Notes under the pieces: generated by a model
What the model saw: only the letters and a program-made list of their open reading frames with translations
Databases searched by the model: none
What the model was told of the DNA's origin: nothing
Program-made: the position numbers and the translations under genes
Assembly: GCF_002095575.1 (NCBI RefSeq)
Contig: NZ_MLJJ01000001.1
Coordinates: 62,001-126,000, forward strand
Reading direction: 5' to 3'
Length of the DNA stretch: 64,000 bases
Source of the DNA: Pantoea septica
GTDB taxonomy: Bacteria > Pseudomonadota > Gammaproteobacteria > Enterobacterales > Enterobacteriaceae
In this document: positions 21,929-29,263 of the stretch, piece after piece
Position numbering within the stretch: position 1 is the first letter of the stretch
Layout of the letters: each line of letters begins with the position of its first letter

Positions 21929-22348
21929 ATGAAAAAGGAAATGGCTGTATTATTTCTTGCGGCCGCGCCGCTGTTCGCTTTTGCGGCTGCTGATTCCTGC
22001 AGCGATCAACTTTCCGCGCTGAACGCTAAAATTGAGCAGGCTAAAAAATATGACAACAGAGCAGAACTCTCCCGACTTAATATCGCCAGAGATAAGGTGA
22101 AAACTTATTGCACCGAGGATCGTCAGGCGCGGCGAGCGAATCAGGATGTCGGCAAACAGCAGCTAAAGGTGAAAAAGGCGGAGCTTGAACTGCAGGAAGC
22201 GCAGCAGGAGCTGGAAGAGGCGAAAGCAGACGGGCGGCTGGATAAGATTTCTAAAAAAACGCACAAGGTAGAAGAGAAAAAATTAAAGGTGGAGTCGGCA
22301 AAAAGAGAGTTGTCCCAGGCGCAGGCTGATGCGGCGCGCCTCAATTAA
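21929..22348 (+). CDS. Periplasmic DUF1090 family protein (YqjC-like)
   Basis: Small secreted protein: signal peptide MKKEMAVLFLAAAPLFAFAAA, then a mature region with one Cys near each end of the first half (SCSDQL, KTYCTED), followed by a long charged coiled coil (residues about 75-139, rich in Glu, Lys and Ala). This is the plan of DUF1090/YqjC, whose function is not established. AAGGAG precedes the ATG. The gene is monocistronic, with its own terminator at 22369-22394. Confidence 0.85.
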   Translation: MKKEMAVLFLAAAPLFAFAAADSCSDQLSALNAKIEQAKKYDNRAELSRLNIARDKVKTYCTEDRQARRANQDVGKQQLKVKKAELELQEAQQELEEAKADGRLDKISKKTHKVEEKKLKVESAKRELSQAQADAARLN

Positions 22349-22368
22349 TAATCAGTCGTCATCGAGAC

Positions 22369-22394
22369 AGGCTCACTGACGTGAGCCTTTTTTA
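22369..22394 (+). terminator. Intrinsic terminator of the DUF1090 gene
   Basis: AGGCTCAC-tgac-GTGAGCCT followed by a T-run, 20 bases after the stop codon. Confidence 0.92.
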
Positions 22395-22536
22395 TGCTGA
22401 TTAATATGCCGCCGCGCTATCGTCATTCTGGACTCTCTTTAACGCGGCCGCGTATATAAGCGCCTTGTTGCGGCAAACCGGAGGGGAATAAAATAGCCGG
22501 GCGACAATGATATTTAATGATAAAGGGAGACAATCG

Positions 22537-23274
22537 ATGAAAATAACCAGACTGGCGGCGCTGCTAATGGTGCTGAGCGCTATCGGCGCCGCCTGCGCGT
22601 CGACGCCGCACTGGAGCTACGAGGGCAAAGCGGGACCGGCGCACTGGGGCGAGCTGGCGGCGGATTATCAGACCTGCCACAATGGTCAGTTCCAGTCGCC
22701 GATCGATATTAAAAACGCCATCGACGGCAAGCTGCCGCCGCTGGGTCTGGAGTTCCACACCTCTGCCGAAACGCTGGTGAACAATGGACACACTATTCAG
22801 GTCAGCGTGGATGATGAAGATGATTTCAGGCTCGACGGCGAAATCTTTCAGCTGAAGCAGTATCACTTCCATACCCCAAGCGAGAACCAGATAGAGGGAC
22901 GCAGCTTTCCGCTGGAGGCGCATTTCGTCCACAGCAATGCGGCGGGCGAGCTGGCGGTAGTGGCCGTCATGTTTGAGGTCGGGGAAGAGAACCCGGCGCT
23001 TAACCCGATTCTGGCCGTGATTCCGACGCAGCTTAATCACCCCGTGGCCGTCGACAAGCGGGTAGATCTCCGTCCGCTCTTTCCCGACGACCTGCACTAT
23101 TATCGCTTTAGCGGCTCCCTGACGACGCCGCCGTGCAGCGAAGGGCTGCGCTGGCTGGTAATGAAACAGCCCGTTACCCTGTCGCAGGCGCAGCTGGACG
23201 CTTTCCGCCAGGCGCTGAAGTCGAGTAATAACCGACCGCTGCAGCCTTTGCATGGCCGGTTAATCGTGGAATAG
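22537..23274 (+). CDS. Periplasmic alpha-type carbonic anhydrase
   Basis: Interconverts CO2 and bicarbonate in the periplasm. Signal peptide MKITRLAALLMVLSAIGAACA, then the alpha-CA fold: QSPIDI, zinc ligands in QYHFHTPSEN (two His) and LEAHFVHS (third His), and the substrate-pocket GSLTTPPCSEGL. Two cysteines (TCHNG, PPCSEG) can form the usual disulfide. Length 245 aa is typical. AAAGGGAG precedes ATG 22537, which is preferred to an upstream in-frame ATG at 22507. E. coli K-12 lacks this enzyme; several other enterobacteria have it. Confidence 0.93.
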   Translation: MKITRLAALLMVLSAIGAACASTPHWSYEGKAGPAHWGELAADYQTCHNGQFQSPIDIKNAIDGKLPPLGLEFHTSAETLVNNGHTIQVSVDDEDDFRLDGEIFQLKQYHFHTPSENQIEGRSFPLEAHFVHSNAAGELAVVAVMFEVGEENPALNPILAVIPTQLNHPVAVDKRVDLRPLFPDDLHYYRFSGSLTTPPCSEGLRWLVMKQPVTLSQAQLDAFRQALKSSNNRPLQPLHGRLIVE

Positions 23275-23674
23275 CTCGCTTTATTGTCAGCGTTAACTCG
23301 CTTTCTTACCGCGTAAGGAATAATTAATTATGCACTCGCAACAAATCTTCTCATTTGAGAAAGATGACGAAAGGCCTGGCCGGTTAAAATTGACCAGGAT
23401 CATAAAATAAAACGCAGGAATGATTATTATTAGCGGCGTGTGTTGTTAAGTGACCCGGCTCAAACAACCTCTTCAAAATGTAGTCTTTGTGTTTTTGGCT
23501 TTTTAAAACTTACCCTGTTTATTCAGGGTATTTTTTTGCCGATTTTTAGCCTGGCGAGAAAGCGCGGATGAGCGCAGACCGAAATACGTTATTTAAACGC
23601 CAGGGCCGGCGATTGTTAATCCTTTTTGTTTATGGCGGCAGGCTGGCTATTTACGTCCGCGACAAGGTTGCAAG
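23275..23674 (+). other. Gene-poor AT-rich stretch with one plus-strand terminator
   Basis: No convincing protein is encoded. A 26-codon frame opens at ATG 23330 after GTAAGGAA but has no recognisable content. A clear intrinsic terminator lies at 23511-23537 (TACCCTG-tttatt-CAGGGTA then seven T), which implies a short plus-strand transcript ending there, either the carbonic anhydrase read-through or a separate small RNA. Confidence 0.4.
23511..23537 (+). terminator. Intrinsic terminator with no clear gene before it
   Basis: Stem TACCCTG / CAGGGTA with a 6-base loop and a run of seven T. It is about 240 bases after the carbonic anhydrase stop. Confidence 0.85.
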
Positions 23675-24071
23675 AAACCAGGGGTAATGGCGGCGACCGG
23701 GGTGCTTTATCTTATCACCAGCGGCTTCGCCTCAAATGGCATTGGCGAGCATTCGCCAGGCGGCTATTCTCTGCAGTCAGCCGTTATGATCGAACGGGTG
23801 CCGACCGCATTCTTGCTGATCGTTAGTCAGGGCGCAGTTGACAAAAAAAGCGCCCGCGGGCTTTGCGCCAGTCGCTATTGGTCTGGCGCTGACGCTAATC
23901 CATCTCATCACTATTCCGGTAACTAATGCGTCGGTCAACCCGACGCGCAGTACGGCGGTTGCGTTTTTTCAGGGAACCTGGGCGCTGCAGCAGCTCTGGC
24001 TGTTCTGGCGGGGGCCGATTGCCGGCGGCTGTATCGGCGGGCTTATTTACCGCTTCCTGCTGCGTTGCAGA
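23675..24071 (+). pseudogene. aqpZ: Remnant of aquaporin Z gene (aqpZ), 3' part only
   Basis: The translated fragments VMAATGVLYLITSGFASNG, EHSPGGYSLQSAV and [19 protein letters not shown] align with residues from about 100 to the end of E. coli AqpZ. The N-terminal half, including the first NPA box, is missing. The second NPA box reads VNPTRSTAV (Ala to Thr). The reading frame changes at a run of seven A (23843-23849), and about eight residues after LYLITSG are deleted. The original C-terminus (IYR.LL..R) is replaced by an out-of-frame tail. A non-functional relic. Confidence 0.85.
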
Positions 24072-24411
24072 GTAAAAATTAATTATTTTCGGCCTTGCGG
24101 TCAGTCAAAACTCGCTATCTGGCGAGGTTATTATCAGGTAAATTAAGCCAGGCGGGGCACCAATGATGTCTGATGAAAAGCGAGATAAATGCAATAATTA
24201 AGCGCCGTTGATTAGCAGAATAAACGGCAGGTTCGCGGCAGAAAATATTATCCTTGCCATATTAATCGGTAATCCAGCATAAAGGCTGCTACTCTTAGGT
24301 TCTGGGTACGTTGTCATGAACGAAGGAAAACCCGCTGCAACGCCGGATGCGTCGCTCACGATTAGACATGCATGAGTGTCTTTAAAACAGCATTCGCTGA
24401 GCGAGTCACTT
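24072..24411. other. Intergenic stretch, nothing identified
   Basis: Low-GC sequence between the aqpZ relic and the next weak frame. It contains only very short frames and no clear terminator or promoter. I see nothing functional that I can support. Confidence 0.3.
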
Positions 24412-24609
24412 ATGAAAGAGGGTTTCTACTGGATTAAATCGAGGAACGAACCGCTGCAGGTCTGGTACTACTTATCTCAGTTCGGCTGGTACCGGCCACA
24501 AAGCGCCATTCCGATGACGGCGATTTATTTTCGCCAAATGGAATTCGAAATAATCGGCAACCGATTATTGCCGCCTTCACCTCTGGACGCGATAAATACG
24601 ATGTCGTGA
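24412..24609 (+). CDS. Doubtful small protein (65 aa)
   Basis: Frame starting MKEGFYWIKSRNEPLQVW, ending ...LDAINTMS. The opening 'EGFYWIK..' followed by tryptophans and tyrosines recalls small phage- or island-encoded proteins that begin 'EGYYWVR', but I cannot assign it. The ribosome site is poor and the region is decayed, so this may be a fragment or not coding. Between it and 24858 lies a short direct repeat (CGAAGCGGTAAA twice, near 24630-24645). Confidence 0.3.
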   Translation: MKEGFYWIKSRNEPLQVWYYLSQFGWYRPQSAIPMTAIYFRQMEFEIIGNRLLPPSPLDAINTMS

Positions 24610-24857
24610 TCTTCTAAAGCGAAGCGGTAAAAACGAAGCGGTAAACAGGCCGCTGCGTCTGTCACATTGCAGCGGAGATAATGTAAATGTCTTCAATAAA
24701 TTTGCGTTATTTGATTTAAAACAAAGTCACGCATCTCTTATGAGGGACGAAGTGCGAAATGACTTTTTTTAACACTCATTATTTATCTGCTGGCGTTAAA
24801 ATGCTGGTGGCCGGCTAATAGCCGGGCATCAGTATTAATTATTATCAGGTGAATAAC

Positions 24858-25136
24858 GTGAACTATAAGCAGTTTGAAAGCAAACTTGAGTCCTGGGAGA
24901 AAATCTCTTTTACCGCCATTATATACAGCCAATATGGCGCGGATTTTGAAGTGTATGCCATTGATGAACACAGCAATACTAAAAGCCGCATTTTTCTCTG
25001 CTATGCCGAAAATGAAGCGGACGCGCAAAAAAAGGTTGACCAGTATTCCGTATGGCTGGCGAAGTTCAACAGTCTTGCGCGTAAACGTCTCAGCAGCGAA
25101 CAGGCAATGAGGGGCGCGCTGCTGCAGCAAGAGTAG
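24858..25136 (+). CDS. Unknown small protein (92 aa)
   Basis: Starts at GTG 24858 (MNYKQFESKLESWEKISFTA), six bases after AGGTG; an in-frame GTG at 24849 is less well placed. Alternating strands (SFTAIIYSQYGADFEVYAID, SRIFLCYAENEADAQ) and a basic C-terminal helix suggest a small alpha/beta protein. No family recognised. GC content is lower than in the core genes, consistent with an acquired segment. Confidence 0.5.
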   Translation: MNYKQFESKLESWEKISFTAIIYSQYGADFEVYAIDEHSNTKSRIFLCYAENEADAQKKVDQYSVWLAKFNSLARKRLSSEQAMRGALLQQE

Positions 25137-25193
25137 CGGCGACGGCTTCGCTATGCGTGAAAGCAGATCGCCAGACGCCGATGCCGCCTCTCT

Positions 25194-25220
25194 GCGCAGC
25201 CAGCCCTGAGCTGGCTGCGC
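25194..25220 (+). repeat. Strong 11-bp hairpin downstream of the 92-aa gene
   Basis: GCGCAGCCAGC-cctga-GCTGGCTGCGC, a perfect stem about 60 bases after the stop at 25136. There is no T-run, so it may protect the mRNA 3' end or be a REP-like element rather than a classical terminator. Confidence 0.6.
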
Positions 25221-25283
25221 CCCTCAGACACATGCCGACGCAGTAGCCGGCATGCCCGATCGCGTCATGGCCTTGCTGCGGCG

Positions 25284-25403
25284 AAAAAAAGCCCCCAAAA
25301 GGGGGCAAGGGGTTGGAGTAACAGCCGCTCAGTAAGCATTGTGGATTTCATTACCGAGCCGCTTAAATATAGCTAACGCCAGCGATTAATACCTGTCTGA
25401 AGG
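25284..25403 (-). ncRNA. Candidate small RNA with own promoter and terminator
   Basis: On the minus strand an extended -10 (TGTATAAT, hexamer at 25409-25414) predicts a start near 25403. About 120 bases downstream is an ideal intrinsic terminator: GCCCCC-tttt-GGGGGC then seven T (25284-25306). Between them a ~12-bp stem (25351-25362 with 25324-25335, one mismatch and one G-T pair) holds a 15-base loop. A 28-codon frame beginning MKSTMLTERLLLQ would read through the terminator and is probably not the product. It does not resemble enteric sRNAs I can recall. Confidence 0.5.
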
Positions 25404-25652
25404 GCAATATTATACATTTAGAGTTCTAATTATTAGATTTCTTAGGAGGCGGAGTGATTGAATTATAGCGGTTTTTTATTTCTGAAACCGATTACTAAGA
25501 ATGGTCTGCAACTCATATCTGACGGGCGCGATAACTAAGCTGCTCTGGATGGGCCGTTATTTCCTGTTGAGCGGCGCCTGCAGCGGTCATGCCGCGCGCG
25601 GCCAGGGAACAGAGGCAAGGAAGAGTGGCATTGATACCTGACAAAGCGAAAT

Positions 25653-25677
25653 AAAAAATTCCCCCGCAGTGCAGGGG
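25653..25677 (-). terminator. Minus-strand intrinsic terminator after a 21-codon frame
   Basis: Stem CCCC-TGC-act-GC-GGGG then AATTTTTT on the minus strand. Immediately upstream (stop 25682, start 25747) is a 21-codon frame, MNSEPKPPPEILLYESVLYL plus Ile, lacking a clear ribosome site. It could be the end of a short regulatory RNA, a leader-peptide gene or a microprotein gene. Confidence 0.65.
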
Positions 25678-25949
25678 AGAGTCATATTAGATATAAAACG
25701 GACTCGTAGAGCAATATCTCTGGTGGAGGCTTGGGCTCAGAATTCATTTTAAGCATAACATAGTTAATAAGCGGCGCCACTCATTTAAAAATAAATAAAT
25801 ACCTTAATCCCTAACGGTTAGATCTCTACCTTTTACGCATTCTCTGTTATTTAATCGCTGTTAATATAGCGTTTCTTAATCATTCTTTTTTAAGAAAGAG
25901 ATACGCTGATTTATCTTTCTCAAAGAGAGGTCCTGCGACTCTTCAGGGC

Positions 25950-25979
25950 AAAAAAAGCCCGAATCAGTTTTGACCGGGC
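25950..25979 (-). terminator. Minus-strand intrinsic terminator in umuDC upstream region
   Basis: Minus strand: GCCCGgTCA-aaac-TGAttCGGGC followed by seven T. Upstream lies a 45-codon frame (25989-26126, MKRVFARPVFFTVSTTFHLV...) with a poor ribosome site, and GATAAT near 26145-26150 could be a -10. The transcript would be about 170-190 bases, running away from umuD. Confidence 0.65.
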
Positions 25980-26293
25980 GATGAAAATTTAACTATCAGG
26001 GCATGGAAAGCGATGCGGCAAATAAGGGAGAAACCGCCTCGCGGCGTCACTGCAGGTAAAGCAAATGACAAGGTGAAAAGTCGTCGAGACGGTGAAAAAT
26101 ACAGGTCGGGCGAAAACCCGTTTCATCCAGGCTTCAGCGCTCACATTATCACCATATCAGTTTGAATTAAGTCGATATTTTGTTCATAAGACAGATGAAC
26201 CGCCCGGCCTTACAAAAAATAATCCCTTCAGCGTCAGTGGTTTCACCACTTTTACCACCGCTGCGCCTTGATTAAATCATGAGTTTGATATTA

Positions 26294-26309
26294 CTGTATT
26301 TATATACAG
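26294..26309 (+). promoter_or_regulatory. LexA (SOS) box of umuDC
   Basis: CTGT-ATTTATAT-ACAG, exact match to the CTGT-N8-ACAG core, flanked by TA and GT, 25 bases before umuD. LexA repression with induction on DNA damage is the known control of umuDC. Confidence 0.93.
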
Positions 26310-26333
26310 TGTCCAGAAGAAGGAGTCTTTCTC

Positions 26334-26753
26334 ATGAAGTTATATCGCCCCGCAGAAGTCCGCGATCTGCTGCCTTTGCCGCTTTACATTGAGCGCGTGC
26401 CCTGCGGTTTTCCGTCGCCGGCACAGGATTACATCGAAAAACGCATCGACCTGAATGACCTGATGGTGCAGCACCCCAGCGCAACCTATTTTCTTCGCGT
26501 CAGCGGCGATTCGATGATCGACGCGGGCATATGCGAAGGGGATATGATTGTCGTCGACTCCTCTCTTACTGCGAAGCATGGCGATATTATCGTCGCCGCC
26601 ATTGATGGCGAATTTACTATTAAGCAGCTTCGCATTCACCCCTCGGTGCTACTGATGCCGGCCAACAGCAAACACAGCCCAATTCCCGTCAATGCCCCCG
26701 AAGGACTCCAGGTCTTCGGCGTCGTAACCTACGTTATTAAATCGACGCACTGA
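26334..26753 (+). CDS. umuD: DNA polymerase V accessory subunit UmuD
   Basis: RecA-stimulated self-cleaving protein; its UmuD' form joins UmuC to make the translesion polymerase Pol V. Cys24-Gly25 is the cleavage site ([10 protein letters not shown]), Ser60 lies in [10 protein letters not shown] and Lys97 in FTIKQLR, so the Ser-Lys dyad is intact at the E. coli positions. Length 139 aa equals E. coli. AAGGAG precedes the ATG. One base separates its stop from umuC. Confidence 0.97.
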   Translation: MKLYRPAEVRDLLPLPLYIERVPCGFPSPAQDYIEKRIDLNDLMVQHPSATYFLRVSGDSMIDAGICEGDMIVVDSSLTAKHGDIIVAAIDGEFTIKQLRIHPSVLLMPANSKHSPIPVNAPEGLQVFGVVTYVIKSTH

Positions 26754-26754
26754 T

Positions 26755-28017
26755 ATGTACGCGCTGGTCGACGTGAACAGCTTCTACGCCAGCTGTGAAA
26801 TCGTCTTTCGCCCCGACTTACGCGGGGTGCCCGTCGTGGTGCTCTCTAATAACGACGGCTGCGTAATCGCCCGCAGCGCAGAGGCTAAGGCGCTCGGCAT
26901 TAAGATGGGCGCACCTTTTTTTAAGCTGAAAGAGACGCTGCGCCAGCACAGGGTGCAGGTTTTTAGCTCTAACTATGCGCTCTATGCCGATATGAGCCTG
27001 CGGGTCATGACCACGCTGGAGGAGATGGCGCCAGCGGTGGAAATGTACAGCATTGATGAGGCCTTCCTGGATCTGAGCGGCGTCAGCTTCTGCCAGCCGC
27101 TTGAGGCGTTTGGCCGCGCCGTGCAGGCGCGCGTGAAGCAGGAACTGCATCTGCAGGTGGGCGTCGGGATTGCGCCCACCAAGACGCTGGCGAAGCTGGC
27201 CAACTTCGCCGCGAAAAAATATCGTGGTACGCAAGGGGTGGTCGACCTGTCACACGCCGAGCGGCAGCGTAAGCTGATGGCGCTGGTGCCGGTAGAAGAG
27301 GTGTGGGGCGTCGGCGCGCGCATCGCTAAGAAGCTGCAACAGATGGGCATTGAGAGCGCGCTGCAGCTGGCAGAGAGCTCTACCTGGGTCATCCGCAAGC
27401 ACTTTAACGTGGTGCTGGAGCGCACGGTGCGCGAACTGCGCGGCGAAGCCTGCCTGGATCTGGAAGAGATGGTGCCGACGAAGCAGCAAATCGTCTGCTC
27501 GCGCTCGTTTGGCACGCGTCTCACCGATTACGGGGCGGTGCGGCAGGCGGTTTGTCAGTATGCCGAGCGGGCGGCGGAAAAGCTGCGGCAGGAGAATCAG
27601 TATTGTCGGCAAGTCGCGGTGTTTTTGAAAACCAGCCCGCACGCGGCAAACGAAGCCTACTATGGCAATCAGGCGATGGGGCAGCTGCTGACTCCTTCAA
27701 ACGACACGCGCGATATCGTCCGCATCGCCACAGAGGCGCTGGACCGCATCTGGCTGGACGGCTACCGCTATATGAAGGCGGGCGTCATGCTGGGAGATTT
27801 TTTCAGCCAGGGCGTGGCGCAGCTGCATCTGTTTGACGCCTGTGGGCCGCGAGCCAACAGCGAAGCGCTGATGCAGGTAGTGGATAAGATCAATAAGGCG
27901 GGCAGGGGAACGCTCTGGTTTGCCGGACAGGGTATTGAAAAGAGCTGGGCGATGAAGCGCGATATGCTGTCGCCAGCTTATACCACCCGCTTTTCAGATT
28001 TGCCGATCGTCAGATAA
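26755..28017 (+). CDS. umuC: DNA polymerase V catalytic subunit UmuC
   Basis: Y-family error-prone DNA polymerase acting past lesions. The first catalytic Asp is in [15 protein letters not shown] and the Asp-Glu pair in [12 protein letters not shown] (about residues 98-109). The helix-hairpin-helix region [19 protein letters not shown] is near 182-200, then the little-finger domain; the C-terminal part should bind UmuD'. Length 420 aa versus 422 in E. coli. It forms an operon with umuD and ends 17 bases before the convergent ymgA-like gene. Confidence 0.97.
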   Translation: MYALVDVNSFYASCEIVFRPDLRGVPVVVLSNNDGCVIARSAEAKALGIKMGAPFFKLKETLRQHRVQVFSSNYALYADMSLRVMTTLEEMAPAVEMYSIDEAFLDLSGVSFCQPLEAFGRAVQARVKQELHLQVGVGIAPTKTLAKLANFAAKKYRGTQGVVDLSHAERQRKLMALVPVEEVWGVGARIAKKLQQMGIESALQLAESSTWVIRKHFNVVLERTVRELRGEACLDLEEMVPTKQQIVCSRSFGTRLTDYGAVRQAVCQYAERAAEKLRQENQYCRQVAVFLKTSPHAANEAYYGNQAMGQLLTPSNDTRDIVRIATEALDRIWLDGYRYMKAGVMLGDFFSQGVAQLHLFDACGPRANSEALMQVVDKINKAGRGTLWFAGQGIEKSWAMKRDMLSPAYTTRFSDLPIVR

Positions 28018-28034
28018 GCGATCGGCCTGGGGCC

Positions 28035-28301
28035 TCAGTGTTTCTTTGCGCTGGACGAAAGCGGTTCGCTATAGCCGCGCGGCGGATCGTTGACGGCGCG
28101 TGCCGAAGGAAACTCCTGGCGTATCTCCGCCAGCGCCAGCGCCAGCGCCTGTTTCCTTTCGCTGTCGCGCTCCGTCATCGCCATCGCCTTCAGGCGATTC
28201 GCCAGCGAGGCGCCCGAAATCGACGCATTTTGCTCAAGCAGCGCGGCGACGGCTTCGCCAATCAGGTAATCGGTGAGTTTTTCAATCTTACTTCTTTGCA
28301 T
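28035..28301 (-). CDS. YmgA-like small regulatory (connector) protein
   Basis: 88-aa protein starting MQRSKIEKLTDYLIGEAVAA, with a helical middle (LLEQNASISGASLANRLK...ERKQALALALAEIRQEF) and a polar tail. The helix-spacer-helix plan and tail resemble E. coli YmgA, which is encoded beside ycgZ and ariR and acts on the Rcs phosphorelay. The similarity is weak and leans on the neighbouring ycgZ. Start 28301 is preferred over a longer frame because the extra residues look non-coding. Confidence 0.55.
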   Translation of the reverse strand: MQRSKIEKLTDYLIGEAVAALLEQNASISGASLANRLKAMAMTERDSERKQALALALAEIRQEFPSARAVNDPPRGYSEPLSSSAKKH

Positions 28302-28480
28302 ACCAGCATCTCTTATTACAGTGTTTGCCCGTTGACTGGACAGAGTGACTGGAAGCAAGCCGGCTGTGAGAGACGTTCCTTTCACGGCCTATGTCCGTCA
28401 AAATACTCTTCCTGACACGTTCCACTGTGAATCATGCTGCGGGCAGGGGGTGAACGCAATGGTCAGCCTGCAAATTATCA

Positions 28481-28720
28481 TCAACGCTTAAATAGCAAGC
28501 CGATAAGTTTTTGATAATGTTGCTCTTCTTCCGGGCTGGCTGCCAGCTCCAGGCGGGCAAGCAGTTTGGTGCAGAGCGCTTTCCTGTTGAGCTGTTTACC
28601 GGCGCGCAGGATCTCGACCACAATCTGACCTAAGGTTTCCTGCTCGCACGGCAGCGTCGCCTTCTTGAAATAGTGGGCGATATCACTGCCTGTGGTTGGC
28701 CTGTCTCCGATTTGACGCAT
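28481..28720 (-). CDS. ycgZ: YcgZ family connector protein
   Basis: 79-aa protein; its region HYFKKATLPCEQETLGQIVV and the end KLLARLELA...EEEQHYQKLIGLLF match E. coli YcgZ closely. In E. coli YcgZ, YmgA, AriR and YmgC are small proteins made in the cold and under blue light, released by the BluR/BluF pair, that act through the Rcs phosphorelay on biofilm and colanic acid. AAGGG precedes ATG 28720; a TTG at 28726 is a poorer start. Paired TGTACA motifs lie ~80-100 bases upstream. No bluR or bluF gene is in this window. Confidence 0.85.
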   Translation of the reverse strand: MRQIGDRPTTGSDIAHYFKKATLPCEQETLGQIVVEILRAGKQLNRKALCTKLLARLELAASPEEEQHYQKLIGLLFKR

Positions 28721-28796
28721 AAACAACCCTTAAAGTCCGTGTGATTAAAACATAATCAGTTAAGTCAGGCCTAAACTTATACAATTTCCACGAGGT

Positions 28797-28816
28797 TGTA
28801 CAGGATTACCTGTACA
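28797..28816. promoter_or_regulatory. Palindromic operator candidate upstream of ycgZ
   Basis: TGTACAGG-atta-CCTGTACA, a perfect 8-bp inverted repeat, 77 bases upstream of the ycgZ start. A further half-site (TTGTATA on the minus strand) lies 12 bases closer to the gene. TGTACA repeats recall the boxes described for MerR-type regulators MlrA and BluR; that link is inference. A related pair lies at 32641-32666. Confidence 0.6.
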
Positions 28817-28905
28817 GGCTGGCGTTTATTTTTTGAACTTTACCACATTATCAGCCTTAACAACGCGTTAGCCTAAAGCCAGGACAAGCGGACAACGGTC
28901 GTGCG

Positions 28906-29109
28906 TCAGTTTAATTTACTGGCCAGCAGCCGAATGGCGCGCTCGCAGGCGGCCTCGATTTCCGGATCGTCCGCGCATGCGCCAGCGCGATAGAGCGCGC
29001 CAATGATTTCCTGTATGGGAAGGGCTTCGCCAGGCTGCAGGAGCTGCGCCACAACGCGACCTAGCAGAGCGTAAACTTCCTGATTATCAGCAGTTTCATT
29101 GTGGTTCAC
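28906..29109 (-). CDS. AriR/YmgB-like connector protein
   Basis: 67-aa protein starting GTG 29109 (MNHNETADNQEVYALLGRVV), with AGGAG 5 bases upstream; a longer in-frame ATG (29154) lacks a good site. The pattern of a hydrophobic helix (LLGRVVAQLLQPGEALPIQEII), a turn and a second helix (EIEAACERAIRLLASKL) is that of the AriR/YmgB/YcgZ family: small helical proteins linking acid or cold stress to the Rcs system. It precedes ycgZ by about 180 bases on the same strand. Confidence 0.6.
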   Translation of the reverse strand: MNHNETADNQEVYALLGRVVAQLLQPGEALPIQEIIGALYRAGACADDPEIEAACERAIRLLASKLN

Positions 29110-29228
29110 TCTGTCTCCTGAAAGGTAACGACGAACGGGTAATTTTGAATGCATTATCTCTTTTACTGTTTAAACGGAAAAAGCACAGCAAGAACGATCG
29201 CCTGAGAAAAGCGCTGTACGGAATATAT

Positions 29229-29250
29229 TTAGGAAATGCTTATTTCCTAA
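29229..29250. promoter_or_regulatory. Palindrome between tetR-type gene and ariR-like gene
   Basis: TTAGGAAAT-gctt-ATTTCCTAA, a perfect 9-bp inverted repeat starting 120 bases upstream of the ariR-like start and 14 bases past the regulator's stop. No T-run follows on either strand, so an operator is as likely as a terminator. Confidence 0.5.
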
Positions 29251-29263
29251 TAGGGCGAATCAA

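Larger units (their letters stand above)
25404..26293. other. Gene-poor region upstream of umuDC
   Basis: No protein gene of normal size. Low GC, several A/T runs, and the two minus-strand terminators described separately. Possible products are short RNAs or microproteins on the minus strand. The plus strand shows nothing convincing until the LexA box at 26294. Confidence 0.4.
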
